A DNA stretch of 64,000 nucleotides from Lentisphaerota bacterium (GTDB lineage: Bacteria; Verrucomicrobiota; Lentisphaeria; Victivallales; Victivallaceae), in contig CP071032.1 of the NCBI GenBank assembly GCA_017134815.1, positions 496,001-560,000 on the forward strand, in the 5' to 3' direction. Under the pieces are notes generated by a model that was not told the origin of the DNA, ran no database searches, and saw only the letters and a program-made list of their open reading frames with translations. Positions within the stretch are counted from its first letter, which is position 1. Each line of letters starts with the position of its first letter. This document shows positions 16,997 to 26,037 of this stretch, piece by piece. The position numbers and the translations under genes were made by a program.

Positions 16997-19168
16997 ATGG
17001 GAAATTCACAAAAAAATCAAGGCCTGACCAGCCACACGGTCCGTGGCGAAATTGCAAGAGTAGTTTATGCCAACGATGAAGGGACATATTCAGTTCTGCG
17101 AGTCAGGGACAGCAACGGGCAGGAGCATGTTGTAGTTGGAAATATTTCCGGTGCCTTCGAAGGTCAGAACCTTGAAGCCACCGGAAAATATGAAACTCAT
17201 CGTGAATTCGGGCGGCAGCTGCGGGTCGAACAGTTCCGTTTTACTCTGCCAAGCACCCGGGAAGGAATCGTAAAGTACCTTTCCTCAGGCATGATTGAAG
17301 GCATAGGCCCCAAGTATGCTGAATGCATTGTAAATCACTTTGGTGAAAAGACTCTTGATATTCTGGATAACTATTCGGTTAGACTGCAGGAAGTTCCCGG
17401 TATCGGCAAAAAACGGGCTGCCATGATCAGCGGAGCCTGGAAAGAACAGTCGGCTAAACGCGATACTTTTATCTTTCTGCAAGGGCTGGGAATCAGTTCG
17501 CTTTTCTGTCAGAAACTTTACAAAGAATATGGTGACCGGACCGCTCAAGTGGTCAAAAACAATCCTTATCAGCTTGCTGATGAAATAGATGGCATTGGCT
17601 TTCTGATGGCGGACCGGATTGCTTCGTCACTGGGAATTTCCAATGATGCCGCAATCCGGCTTGCCGCCGGAGCTATTTACACTATTAACCAGCTGACTGC
17701 TGCCGGGCACTGCTGTTACCCGACTGAAGAATTTGTGCAGAAGTGCGCGGAAACCCTGCAGGTGGATAATGAGCAGGCACAATGCGGAATAACCGAAGCT
17801 TTAACTCAGAGCTTACTGGTTGAAGACAGCGGCATGTATTACCCAAGAAACCTGTTTAAGGCCGAATCAGAACTGCCCGGCCATTTGTTGCGTCTGATCA
17901 GTGTGAAGCGGCACTGCGGCGAACGTTTGGCAAAAATACCGGCAGCCAGCAATATTTTACTAAGCGATGAACAGTTGACTGCAGTTGAAAGGGCAGGGCA
18001 CTCACCTGTAAGTATTATTACCGGCGGTCCCGGAGTGGGCAAGACAACCGTAGTAGGCGAAATCGTCAGAAAAGCCAAAGCTGCCGGTTTAAAGATTTAT
18101 CTGGCGGCGCCAACCGGCAGAGCTGCAAAGCGCATGTCCGAATCAACTGGCTTTCCGGCAAAAACCTTGCACCGAATGCTTAAATGGGAGCCTGCAGAAA
18201 GATCATTTGCCTATAATCAGTATCACCCGCTGCCGTGTGACCTCTTGATTGTTGATGAGGTTTCAATGCTGGATTTATCACTGGCTTTATGCTTGTTTCG
18301 AGCAATAAAAGCAGGTACGACTGTCATACTGGTTGGAGATAAGGATCAGCTGCCTTCGGTCGGTCCTGGTGATGTATTTCACTGTCTGCTCAAATCCCGT
18401 CTGTTCCTGGTGACTCACTTAAGTAAGATATTTCGCCAGGGAGAGGGCAGCCGTATTATTTTAAACGCTCACCGGGTGAATAATGGGCAAATGCCTGAAG
18501 GAAACTCAAAACAGCAGGAGCTCACGGATTTTTACTGGATAGAGCAGGACGATCCGGAACGGGTGGCCGATTTGATTTTACGGATGCAGAGTGAACGTAT
18601 CCCGCAGCGCTTCGGATTTCACCCGGCCCGTGATATTCAGGTGCTGACGCCAATGAACCGGGGACAGGTTGGAACTGCTGCCCTGAATCAAAGTTTGCAG
18701 GAAAAACTTAACCCGGGGCACAAGCCGCAATTTAAATCTGGAGACAAGGTGTTCAAAACCGGCGATAAGGTAATGCAGACCAGCAATAATTATGATAAGA
18801 ACGTTTTTAACGGAGACATGGGCAGAATCGGCAATATCGATATCAAGGAAAAGCAGTTCTCGGTTTACTTTGACAACCGGGCTGTGACTTATGAATTTAC
18901 TGAAACTGATCAGCTTACGCTGGCTTATGCAATTACCATCCATAAATCCCAGGGCAGTGAATTCCCGGCAGTTATAATGCCGATGCTCAATCAGCATTAT
19001 ATGATGCTGCAGCGCAATCTGCTTTATACCGGCATGACCCGGGCACGCCGGCTGTTGATACTGATTGGAAGCAGTAAAGCCATAGGTATGGCAGTACGTA
19101 ACTCCCGGCTGGAGCCGAGATATTCAAAGCTGCTCGAACGCTTGAGCAATTATAGACAGGAGCATTGA
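16997..19168 (+). CDS. recD2: RecD2-type ATP-dependent DNA helicase
   Basis: A 723-residue superfamily 1B 5'-3' helicase of the RecD/TraA group found in bacteria without a dedicated RecBCD partner. The N-terminal domain (about 10-80) is an OB-like YrrC part; helix-hairpin-helix motifs follow (MIEGIGPKYAECIVNHFG and VPGIGKKRAAMI), typical of RecD2. Walker A is GGPGVGKTT near residue 345, Walker B LLIVDEVSMLD near 418, then motif III VGDKDQLPSVGPG near 447, and the C-terminal SH3-like and helicase motifs AYAITIHKSQGSEFPAV (about 642) and YTGMTRARRLL (about 676). All catalytic motifs are intact. RecD2 acts in repair and replication-fork processing. The next gene starts 2 bases after the stop. 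Confidence 0.95.
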   Translation: MGNSQKNQGLTSHTVRGEIARVVYANDEGTYSVLRVRDSNGQEHVVVGNISGAFEGQNLEATGKYETHREFGRQLRVEQFRFTLPSTREGIVKYLSSGMIEGIGPKYAECIVNHFGEKTLDILDNYSVRLQEVPGIGKKRAAMISGAWKEQSAKRDTFIFLQGLGISSLFCQKLYKEYGDRTAQVVKNNPYQLADEIDGIGFLMADRIASSLGISNDAAIRLAAGAIYTINQLTAAGHCCYPTEEFVQKCAETLQVDNEQAQCGITEALTQSLLVEDSGMYYPRNLFKAESELPGHLLRLISVKRHCGERLAKIPAASNILLSDEQLTAVERAGHSPVSIITGGPGVGKTTVVGEIVRKAKAAGLKIYLAAPTGRAAKRMSESTGFPAKTLHRMLKWEPAERSFAYNQYHPLPCDLLIVDEVSMLDLSLALCLFRAIKAGTTVILVGDKDQLPSVGPGDVFHCLLKSRLFLVTHLSKIFRQGEGSRIILNAHRVNNGQMPEGNSKQQELTDFYWIEQDDPERVADLILRMQSERIPQRFGFHPARDIQVLTPMNRGQVGTAALNQSLQEKLNPGHKPQFKSGDKVFKTGDKVMQTSNNYDKNVFNGDMGRIGNIDIKEKQFSVYFDNRAVTYEFTETDQLTLAYAITIHKSQGSEFPAVIMPMLNQHYMMLQRNLLYTGMTRARRLLILIGSSKAIGMAVRNSRLEPRYSKLLERLSNYRQEH

Positions 19169-19170
19169 AA

Positions 19171-20046
19171 ATGCTTGAAAACCTTAAACTTCAGACAAAA
19201 GTTAATATCGCACCGGGGAATTTTCCTGATTTTGAGGCAAATGCGGTATTTTGCGGAATTGGGTCGTGTTTTTCTGAAAACCTGATCAATATGTTAGTGG
19301 ATACCGGATTTGACGCTGTCCAGAATCCAACAGGTATTGTCTACAATGCATGCTCAATCATGCAGGTTATAGAACGTTGTGCTCATGACAGGCCGTTTGA
19401 GCGTAAAGACTTTTTTGCTTATGGCGGACTGTATCACAGCTGGGAGCATCACGGGAACTTTTCAAAAGATAACCTGGAAGCCGCTGTAAATACGGCAAAC
19501 CATGCCCTTGGCTGTTTTCGCGAGAAACTGTTACATGCTGATGCATTAATCATAACACCTTCTTCCTCTGTTGTGTACGTAAATAAGGAAACAGAAACCA
19601 TTGTGGCGAATTGTCATAAACTGCCAAACAATTGTTTTTACAGAAGAATTGTCAGTGTAGACGAAAATTACCGGTACCTTTCCCACCTTGTCAATCTTGT
19701 TGCGGGAATCAATGCTGAATGCAAAATTATATTTACTCTATCACCGGTCCGGCACTATCCGGGTGATCTGGTTTTGAACGGTCAGAGTAAAGCCAATCTG
19801 CTGGCAGCAGTACATCAGGTCTGTAATGACGGCAGTTGCTGTTACTTTCCGGCATACGAGATCTTGAATGATGAGCTGCGTGACTACAGGTTTTATAAAC
19901 CGGATATGCTGCATCCGAGCGACTTGACTGTTGATTATATCTGCACCAGTTTTCTAAAAACTATTTTAAGTCGTGACGCGTTTAAACAGTATAAGAATCT
20001 CCTCAAGGCAGCTGAGTTTAAAAAGCACCGCAGAATAAATTCTTGA
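19171..20046 (+). CDS. GSCFA-domain protein
   Basis: A 291-residue protein of the GSCFA family, named after its N-terminal motif, here GIGSCFSENL near residues 30-39. The Ser in GSCF and the C-terminal DMLHPSDLTVDYI (about 250-262) resemble the GDSL and DxxH blocks of SGNH hydrolases, so the family is thought to be a hydrolase or acyltransferase; the substrate is unknown. It is common in Bacteroidetes and PVC bacteria. The ATG at 19171 lies 8 bases after AGGAG; a TTG at 19165 is too close to that site. It begins 2 bases after recD2 and is probably co-transcribed with it, with no evident functional link. Confidence 0.82.
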   Translation: MLENLKLQTKVNIAPGNFPDFEANAVFCGIGSCFSENLINMLVDTGFDAVQNPTGIVYNACSIMQVIERCAHDRPFERKDFFAYGGLYHSWEHHGNFSKDNLEAAVNTANHALGCFREKLLHADALIITPSSSVVYVNKETETIVANCHKLPNNCFYRRIVSVDENYRYLSHLVNLVAGINAECKIIFTLSPVRHYPGDLVLNGQSKANLLAAVHQVCNDGSCCYFPAYEILNDELRDYRFYKPDMLHPSDLTVDYICTSFLKTILSRDAFKQYKNLLKAAEFKKHRRINS

Positions 20047-20097
20047 ATTGCTGTATTTTAAGTCCTATATTTAATGAAAAGAAGAGCAGGGAGGTTT

Positions 20098-22239
20098 ATG
20101 CCTAAATTAAGCATTAAAGTAAAGATAGCTGTGATTATGATAGCGCTTTGCGGAGTAGCTTTTTTTGCCGCATATCTGCTTACTTATGTAAACCTCAGGC
20201 GCCTCGGCCGATATACTCTCAGTACCTATGAAAAACTGGGAAGAAGCGCTCTCGATGAATCTTCCAAGTCACTGGTAGTGCATTCTATAGAGGAATTAAA
20301 ATCACTCTCTTCAGGACAAAGCGCCATTATAAATGTTCAGCTCAAACGCATCTCTGATGAACTTGCTGTGCTGGCCAATTTATCCGCTCGCTGCCTCGCG
20401 CCTGACAGTACGGACTTTAAATCAGTTAAAGATTTTGTTTCAGATAAAAAACCAGCCAACATTTATGATTATTCTATTATTGAGGATTTTGGAGTTCTCA
20501 AAAGACAGTCGAGTTTTTCACCAGCAGACAGAAAACTTGCGACCCTCCACCCTTTGTTGAAGTTTATTTTTGGGAATCATGAAAATCTTGATCAGATATA
20601 CGTGTCTTTGAGCAGTGGCAGTACAGTCAGTTTCCCGTGGCGTAAGACGCCTCATGGCTACAACCCTCACACCAGACCCTGGTATACTGCGGCCATAAAG
20701 GCCGATGGCAAAGCAGTCTGGGTCGGTCCCTATGTATCCGCATCTTTTAATCAACTGGTAATAACCTGCTCTAAAGCGATAAAAAATGAATACGGAAAAA
20801 TTGTCGCGGTGGCGGCTCTGGATATGGACGTAGAAAAATTAACCAATGAATTTTTAAAGCGCCAGTTGAGCCGCGAGAGTACTGCATTTATTATCGATTC
20901 TGAAGGAAATATCCTGGCTCGCAAAGGAATGGAAAGTTCAGGACTCAACTGGCAGCAGGAATACAAAAAGGAAAACCTTTTCAACACTAACATTAAAGCT
21001 CTGAAAAAAGTTGCTGTAAAAATGATAGGTGGGGAATCCGGAATTCATAACATCAACCTTCCCGGCGAGCCCAGCCTGTATATCGCATATTCCCCGATAC
21101 CAGAGGCTGAATGGAGTTTTGCCGTAGTTATCAGGACTGCCACTCTGATGGAAGCCGCTCAGAAAACTGATTTAATGATCAAACAGAATGTACTTGATCA
21201 CAGCAACTATATCCGTAAGTTTTTGCATAGAAATTCCATAGATTACCTGATACTCGCAATTGCAGCGGTTTGCGGGATACTGGCCAGCAGTATGATTCTT
21301 TCCCATAAAATTACCTCACCAATCATGCTGCTGAAACAGAAAGCTCAGGATATCGGAAAAGGAAACTTCAAGAGCAAAATTCACCTCAAAACCGGCGATG
21401 AGCTGGAGAGGCTTGATAATACCTTTGACAATATGACCCGTGAGATCCAGACTTATATGAGGGATATAGCAGCCAGCGTCAGCGAGCGTGAAAAAATGGA
21501 GCAGGAGATGATGGTGGCTGCTGATATTCAACAGGCTATGCTTCCGGAGGATATTGATGAGAATGATCGTTTTACCCTCAAATCATTTATGAAACCGGCC
21601 AAGGAAGTTGGCGGGGATTTCTATAATTTTTTTATGGTGGACAAGGACCATTTGTTTTTCTGCATTGGCGATGTTTCCGGCAAGGGCATGGCAGCATCAA
21701 TGTTCATGGCCCAGGCTACTACACTGGTTGGTCATGAAGGGCGAACCGGTAAAACTCCTGATAAAATGCTGCACAGTCTTAATATCGCTCTTTCCAAGAA
21801 AAACGATACCTGCATGTTTGCCACGGTTTTTTGTGGTATACTGGACTTGAATACCGGAGTGGTGACTTTCAGCAATGCCGGTCATACTCCGCCGATTTTC
21901 CTGAAACGTGGGACTGCCAGACTTCTGCAGTTAAACAACGGTATTGCAGTCGGTCCGTATCCAGTGCCTGCTCAAACTTTTAAACAGGAAAAAGTTAAAC
22001 TTGATCCAGGAGACTCCCTGCTGCTTTATACAGATGGGATAACCGAGGCTAATAACCCTGAAGGTTCTTTTCTTGGGCTTGAGGGATTATTGAGAATATT
22101 CTCAAACAGGACAACAAAACATCTGAAACCGATTATGCGGTTGCTTAACGGTCTTGATAATTTTTGTCAGCAGGAAGTTCAGACTGATGATATTACTATG
22201 GTTGCAATAACATATATTGGGAAAGAAAAGCATTCATGA
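20098..22239 (+). CDS. Membrane sensor with HAMP and SpoIIE-type PP2C phosphatase domain (first of tandem pair)
   Basis: A 713-residue signalling protein. The ATG at 20098 lies 3-8 bases after GGGAGG, so the earlier ATG at 20074 is rejected. Layout: transmembrane helix about 9-30, an extracytoplasmic sensor (about 31-380) with a Cache-like pattern (HTRPWYTAAIKADGKAVWVG), second helix LAIAAVCGILASSMIL, HAMP (about 403-455), then a SpoIIE/RsbU-like Mn-dependent Ser/Thr phosphatase. The phosphatase keeps its metal-binding acidic residues in EVGGDFYNFF, IGDVSGKGMAAS, LYTDGITEANN and VQTDDITM. Such proteins dephosphorylate anti-sigma-factor antagonists in partner-switching pathways in response to external ligands. 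It overlaps the next gene by 4 bases (ATGA). Confidence 0.9.
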   Translation: MPKLSIKVKIAVIMIALCGVAFFAAYLLTYVNLRRLGRYTLSTYEKLGRSALDESSKSLVVHSIEELKSLSSGQSAIINVQLKRISDELAVLANLSARCLAPDSTDFKSVKDFVSDKKPANIYDYSIIEDFGVLKRQSSFSPADRKLATLHPLLKFIFGNHENLDQIYVSLSSGSTVSFPWRKTPHGYNPHTRPWYTAAIKADGKAVWVGPYVSASFNQLVITCSKAIKNEYGKIVAVAALDMDVEKLTNEFLKRQLSRESTAFIIDSEGNILARKGMESSGLNWQQEYKKENLFNTNIKALKKVAVKMIGGESGIHNINLPGEPSLYIAYSPIPEAEWSFAVVIRTATLMEAAQKTDLMIKQNVLDHSNYIRKFLHRNSIDYLILAIAAVCGILASSMILSHKITSPIMLLKQKAQDIGKGNFKSKIHLKTGDELERLDNTFDNMTREIQTYMRDIAASVSEREKMEQEMMVAADIQQAMLPEDIDENDRFTLKSFMKPAKEVGGDFYNFFMVDKDHLFFCIGDVSGKGMAASMFMAQATTLVGHEGRTGKTPDKMLHSLNIALSKKNDTCMFATVFCGILDLNTGVVTFSNAGHTPPIFLKRGTARLLQLNNGIAVGPYPVPAQTFKQEKVKLDPGDSLLLYTDGITEANNPEGSFLGLEGLLRIFSNRTTKHLKPIMRLLNGLDNFCQQEVQTDDITMVAITYIGKEKHS

Positions 22240-24341
22240 GCAAAATGTCATTAAAATCAAAGATCATTTTCTATATAACCGCAATACCGGTGCTTTCCTT
22301 TGCAATTATTTGTGTTCTGACAATAATGAATATGCGTGACCTTAAAGAATTCGCCTTTGACTGCAGCAAAGACCTTGCCGAAAACGTGGCAAAAGAAAGT
22401 ATGAGTGTTTTAGAAAAAGAGTCCAGGCGGGAACTGAAAATGTTATCACAGGGGCAGGCGATGATTACCAGTCTGCAGCTGCAGCGTATTGATGCAGAGG
22501 TTACCAATATTGCCTGCTTGTATAAACTGATATACAACGGAGTTTATACTGCAGAAAACAACCGTTTCACCGAGGCATTCTCAACTAAGTTTATATTTGA
22601 TGACAGTTTTTCGTATTTTACATTACCGGCAGGAGTCAGCATAAAAAGTATTGAGCCTGACATCATGAGAATGTCGATGCTTAGAAACGCATTTAAATGT
22701 CTGTGTGTCTTTAATGAATACACCAGTGGAATAGGTATTGCTCAACCTGATGGACTGTTTTTCAAATTCAGCTGGTTTCCAATTCCACAGGATTTTGATC
22801 CCAGGGGGCGTATCTGGTACAAACAGGCTATTAAAAACCCAGATAAAAATATCTGGACCGGGCCGTATATAGCAATTGACAGCAATCGCAAGGTGCTAAG
22901 CTGCTCCAGAGCAGTTCAGGTAGACGATAAAATTGTGGCGGTGGTCTGCGTGGATGTTCGTCCCAGGGCTATTTCCGAAGACTTCATTGTAACTCTGGGG
23001 ACCGGCGGATTTGGTTTCATTATTGATCAAAACGGTAAGCTTATCGCCAAGGAACGCAATATCGATAAACAACTCTTGTGGAATGTTCCCCAGCGTGTAA
23101 AGCAAAACTTTGAAACCGAGATGAGCAAATTGAAACTGCCCGACAGCAAGTTCAGAACCATAAGCTTCATGGGGGAACCCATTGAATTTTACCTGACTCC
23201 ACTGAATATGACAAACTGGACAGTTGGCATTGCTATGCCACGAAACCTGATTACTGAAAAGGCCAGACGCAGCGGCCATAATATCAGAGATGAAAATTTA
23301 ATTTACAGTTTCTATATGGATAGAAATATTCAAAGTAAACTCCTGCTGTATATTGCCTCAGGGATCTTTATAATTTCCCTGATTCTGCTGTGCAGTCTGT
23401 ATATTGCAAAGCGGTTCTGTATTCCGATAATGAAACTGGAGCAGGGTGCGGAACGAATAGGAAAGGGAAAGCTGGATGAAAAACTTTATATTAAAAGCGG
23501 CGATGAACTGCAGGATCTGGCTGAAACATTCAATAAAATGTCGGCAGAACTCAAAGGAAGGATCCGGGATTTCAAGGAAAATCTCACGATTAGAGAGCAG
23601 ATAGACCGGGAGCTTAATGTTGCAGCCAAGATACAGCGCTCAATTCTGCCGGACAATTTTCCGGCATTTCCGGATCGCGATGAAATTGAAGTTTATGCTG
23701 AAATGAAGCCGGCAAGAGAGGTTGGCGGAGATTTCTATGACTTTTTCTTTATTGACAACAAACACCTGTTCTTTACTATTGGCGATGTTTCAGGGAAAGG
23801 GTTGCCAGCAGCTTTATTTATGGTCAGAGCCCTGACTCTGCTCAGGCACGAAGCGCTTGAAAATTCGCCGCCGGACAAAATTTTGTCCAGTGTGGGAAAT
23901 GAGCTTGAAAAGAACAATCACTCCTGCATGTTTATTACCGGGATCTGCGGTATTCTTGATACTGAAACCGGGGAGATGCTGCTGGCAAACGCAGGGCACA
24001 ACCCTCCATTCATAAGAAAGAGGAAAAAAATTGAGACACTAGAACTTCCAACCGGAATGATTATCGGGGCGTTACCATTGACAAATGGTGAAATCACGAT
24101 AAAGTCCTATAAATTAGAAAAGGGTGATACCTTGTTTTTATATACTGATGGAATCACTGAAGCTTTCAACAAAGATGGAGCCCAGTTTGGAGTTGACCGG
24201 CTTAAAGCTATTTTACAGCGCTTTGCCGGGGCGAATCCCCATGAAGTGGTTAATGCGGTGTCAACAGCAGTAAATGACTTTGTCGATAAAGCTCCGCAAT
24301 CTGATGACATAACTATGCTTACGATTAAATATTATGGGTGA
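22236..24341 (+). CDS. Membrane sensor with HAMP and SpoIIE-type PP2C phosphatase domain (second of tandem pair)
   Basis: A 701-residue paralogue of the upstream protein with the same layout: transmembrane helix about 9-30, extracytoplasmic Cache-like sensor (DPRGRIWYKQAIKNPDKN, about 188-205), second helix YIASGIFIISLILLCSLYIA near 368, HAMP about 390-442, and a phosphatase domain with EVGGDFYDFF, IGDVSGKGLPAALF, LYTDGITEAFN and PQSDDITML, so the metal site is complete. The sensor part is clearly diverged from that of its neighbour while the catalytic part is well conserved, which suggests duplication followed by ligand specialisation. Start and stop overlap both neighbours (4 bases upstream, 8 bases downstream), so translation of all three is likely coupled. 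Confidence 0.9.
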   Translation: MSKMSLKSKIIFYITAIPVLSFAIICVLTIMNMRDLKEFAFDCSKDLAENVAKESMSVLEKESRRELKMLSQGQAMITSLQLQRIDAEVTNIACLYKLIYNGVYTAENNRFTEAFSTKFIFDDSFSYFTLPAGVSIKSIEPDIMRMSMLRNAFKCLCVFNEYTSGIGIAQPDGLFFKFSWFPIPQDFDPRGRIWYKQAIKNPDKNIWTGPYIAIDSNRKVLSCSRAVQVDDKIVAVVCVDVRPRAISEDFIVTLGTGGFGFIIDQNGKLIAKERNIDKQLLWNVPQRVKQNFETEMSKLKLPDSKFRTISFMGEPIEFYLTPLNMTNWTVGIAMPRNLITEKARRSGHNIRDENLIYSFYMDRNIQSKLLLYIASGIFIISLILLCSLYIAKRFCIPIMKLEQGAERIGKGKLDEKLYIKSGDELQDLAETFNKMSAELKGRIRDFKENLTIREQIDRELNVAAKIQRSILPDNFPAFPDRDEIEVYAEMKPAREVGGDFYDFFFIDNKHLFFTIGDVSGKGLPAALFMVRALTLLRHEALENSPPDKILSSVGNELEKNNHSCMFITGICGILDTETGEMLLANAGHNPPFIRKRKKIETLELPTGMIIGALPLTNGEITIKSYKLEKGDTLFLYTDGITEAFNKDGAQFGVDRLKAILQRFAGANPHEVVNAVSTAVNDFVDKAPQSDDITMLTIKYYG

Positions 24342-26022
24342 TAAAAACTGTTCTGTGCTTTTTCTGGAGTTAAACTCCTCTTATTCTCATTCCATGCTTT
24401 CATACTGCATGTTGCGGGCTCTTGCTGAAAAGAATGCGGCTGAATGGAGCTGGCACCATGTGGAAACCACCCTGAAAACACCTGTAAATGAAACACTTAA
24501 AAAAGTTTATACTATAGAGCCAACGTTAATAATAGCTACCGCCTACATATTTAATATCGACTTATTATGCCTACTTGCAGCTGAAATAAAGAAAAAGCTG
24601 ACAGAGTGCATGATTTTCTTTGGCGGTCCGAATTTTATTGGCAGCAACCACCAGTTTTTGCTGGACAACCCGCAAATTGATGGGGTATTGCGCGGAGATG
24701 AAACATCGGTGCCGGAATTACTTAATGCAGTCAAGGCGGATTTTGACTGGAAAAATGTAAGTGGTTTGTGCAGAGTGGAGCAGGGGAGGTATTTTGACAA
24801 TGGTATTGCGGAATTCAAAGGCGAACTTGATGAACTCCCATCGCCTTATGTTACTCCTTATCTGCATGATAATAAACCTTTTTACCAGCTGGAAACCAGC
24901 CGGGGCTGCCTGGGCAGCTGTACATTCTGCACGAGCGCTGTCCATAAAGCAGTAAAAACTTTTTCCATCGACCGAATAAAAACTGATCTTGAAGCCTTAA
25001 GGTCCAGAGGGTTTCGTGAGATACGCCTTATAGACAGGACTTTCAACGAAACCGCCGGGCGAGCAGTTGCCATGCTGAAGCTTTTTCGTGATAACTTTCC
25101 TGAAATGAAATTTCACTTGGAAATTCACCCGGCCAGACTGCAATCTGAGGTAAAAGAACTGCTTTGTTCAATGCCTGAGGGACAACTTCATATTGAGGCT
25201 GGAATTCAGAGTTTTGACCCTGTAGTTTTGAAAAATATTAAGCGTTCTTCAGCTGATGGGATCCCGGAACGTGGCCTGAAGGAGTTGGTTGAAATGCAGA
25301 ATTTCGAAGTTCATGCAGATTTGATTTCCGGTCTGCCGGGGCAAACTCTAGCTTCATTAGAGCAAGATATAAACAGAATGCTGCAAATAGGTCCGGCCGA
25401 AATACAGCTTGAGCCGCTAAAAATACTGCCTGGCACCCCAATTCTCAATCAGCTGAAGCAGTGGGATATTAATTATATGGTTGACCCGCCGTGGCAGGTT
25501 TTGAGTTCTGCAACAATGTCAAAAGATGATATTGACCAGTCCTGTCTCTATTCTCATGTACTTGACTCCTATTATAACCATCAGGCCTTGTGCAATGTTT
25601 TCAGTTACTGTTCAAAAAATATGTCTGATTTCTTCACCAGATTCAGCTCCTGTTTTAAAAAATACAGGTCTTCATCAGGAAAACTGCCTTTGGAGAGAAG
25701 ATTTGACATTCTTGAAGATTATTTAGAATCTCGTTCAGCATTAAAGTCATTGCAGCTTTGTCGTTTCGGCAAACTGGCGGCTGGGTTTAAAGTTAATGGC
25801 TTAAATCTGTCAAAGCGGCCTGCAGGGAAGGGGGGGAAATGTATCTGGAGTAATGGAAACACTCAAAAGGCAGTAAGAGTTTGCCAGATGAAGTGTAATT
25901 TCAATGCCGCAGATTACTGGCTTGACAGAAAGTGTAATAACCTGAAAACAGGTGATTTCACTTATATATTTTTAATGCACTACGGAAGAAACGTATGTAA
26001 AATATTACAAAAAAACACCTAA
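24334..26022 (+). CDS. B12-binding-domain radical SAM protein (DUF4080-type)
   Basis: A 562-residue protein with an N-terminal cobalamin-binding-like Rossmann domain (about 1-150: ELNSSYSHSMLSYCMLRAL, FGGPNFIGSN) followed by a radical SAM core. The [4Fe-4S] cluster cysteines are in SRGCLGSCTFCTS near residues 188-200, the canonical C-x3-C-x2-C; the later EAGIQSFDP and DLISGLPGQT motifs are those of B12-radical SAM and MiaB/HemN-like enzymes. The C-terminal 180 residues match the layout that I associate with the DUF4080 extension. The reaction is unknown; tailoring, methylation or cofactor modification are options. It overlaps the upstream phosphatase gene by 8 bases, so it is likely part of that operon even though no functional link is known. 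Confidence 0.82.
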   Translation: MGDKNCSVLFLELNSSYSHSMLSYCMLRALAEKNAAEWSWHHVETTLKTPVNETLKKVYTIEPTLIIATAYIFNIDLLCLLAAEIKKKLTECMIFFGGPNFIGSNHQFLLDNPQIDGVLRGDETSVPELLNAVKADFDWKNVSGLCRVEQGRYFDNGIAEFKGELDELPSPYVTPYLHDNKPFYQLETSRGCLGSCTFCTSAVHKAVKTFSIDRIKTDLEALRSRGFREIRLIDRTFNETAGRAVAMLKLFRDNFPEMKFHLEIHPARLQSEVKELLCSMPEGQLHIEAGIQSFDPVVLKNIKRSSADGIPERGLKELVEMQNFEVHADLISGLPGQTLASLEQDINRMLQIGPAEIQLEPLKILPGTPILNQLKQWDINYMVDPPWQVLSSATMSKDDIDQSCLYSHVLDSYYNHQALCNVFSYCSKNMSDFFTRFSSCFKKYRSSSGKLPLERRFDILEDYLESRSALKSLQLCRFGKLAAGFKVNGLNLSKRPAGKGGKCIWSNGNTQKAVRVCQMKCNFNAADYWLDRKCNNLKTGDFTYIFLMHYGRNVCKILQKNT

Positions 26023-26037
26023 CGACAAGGAGCCGCA

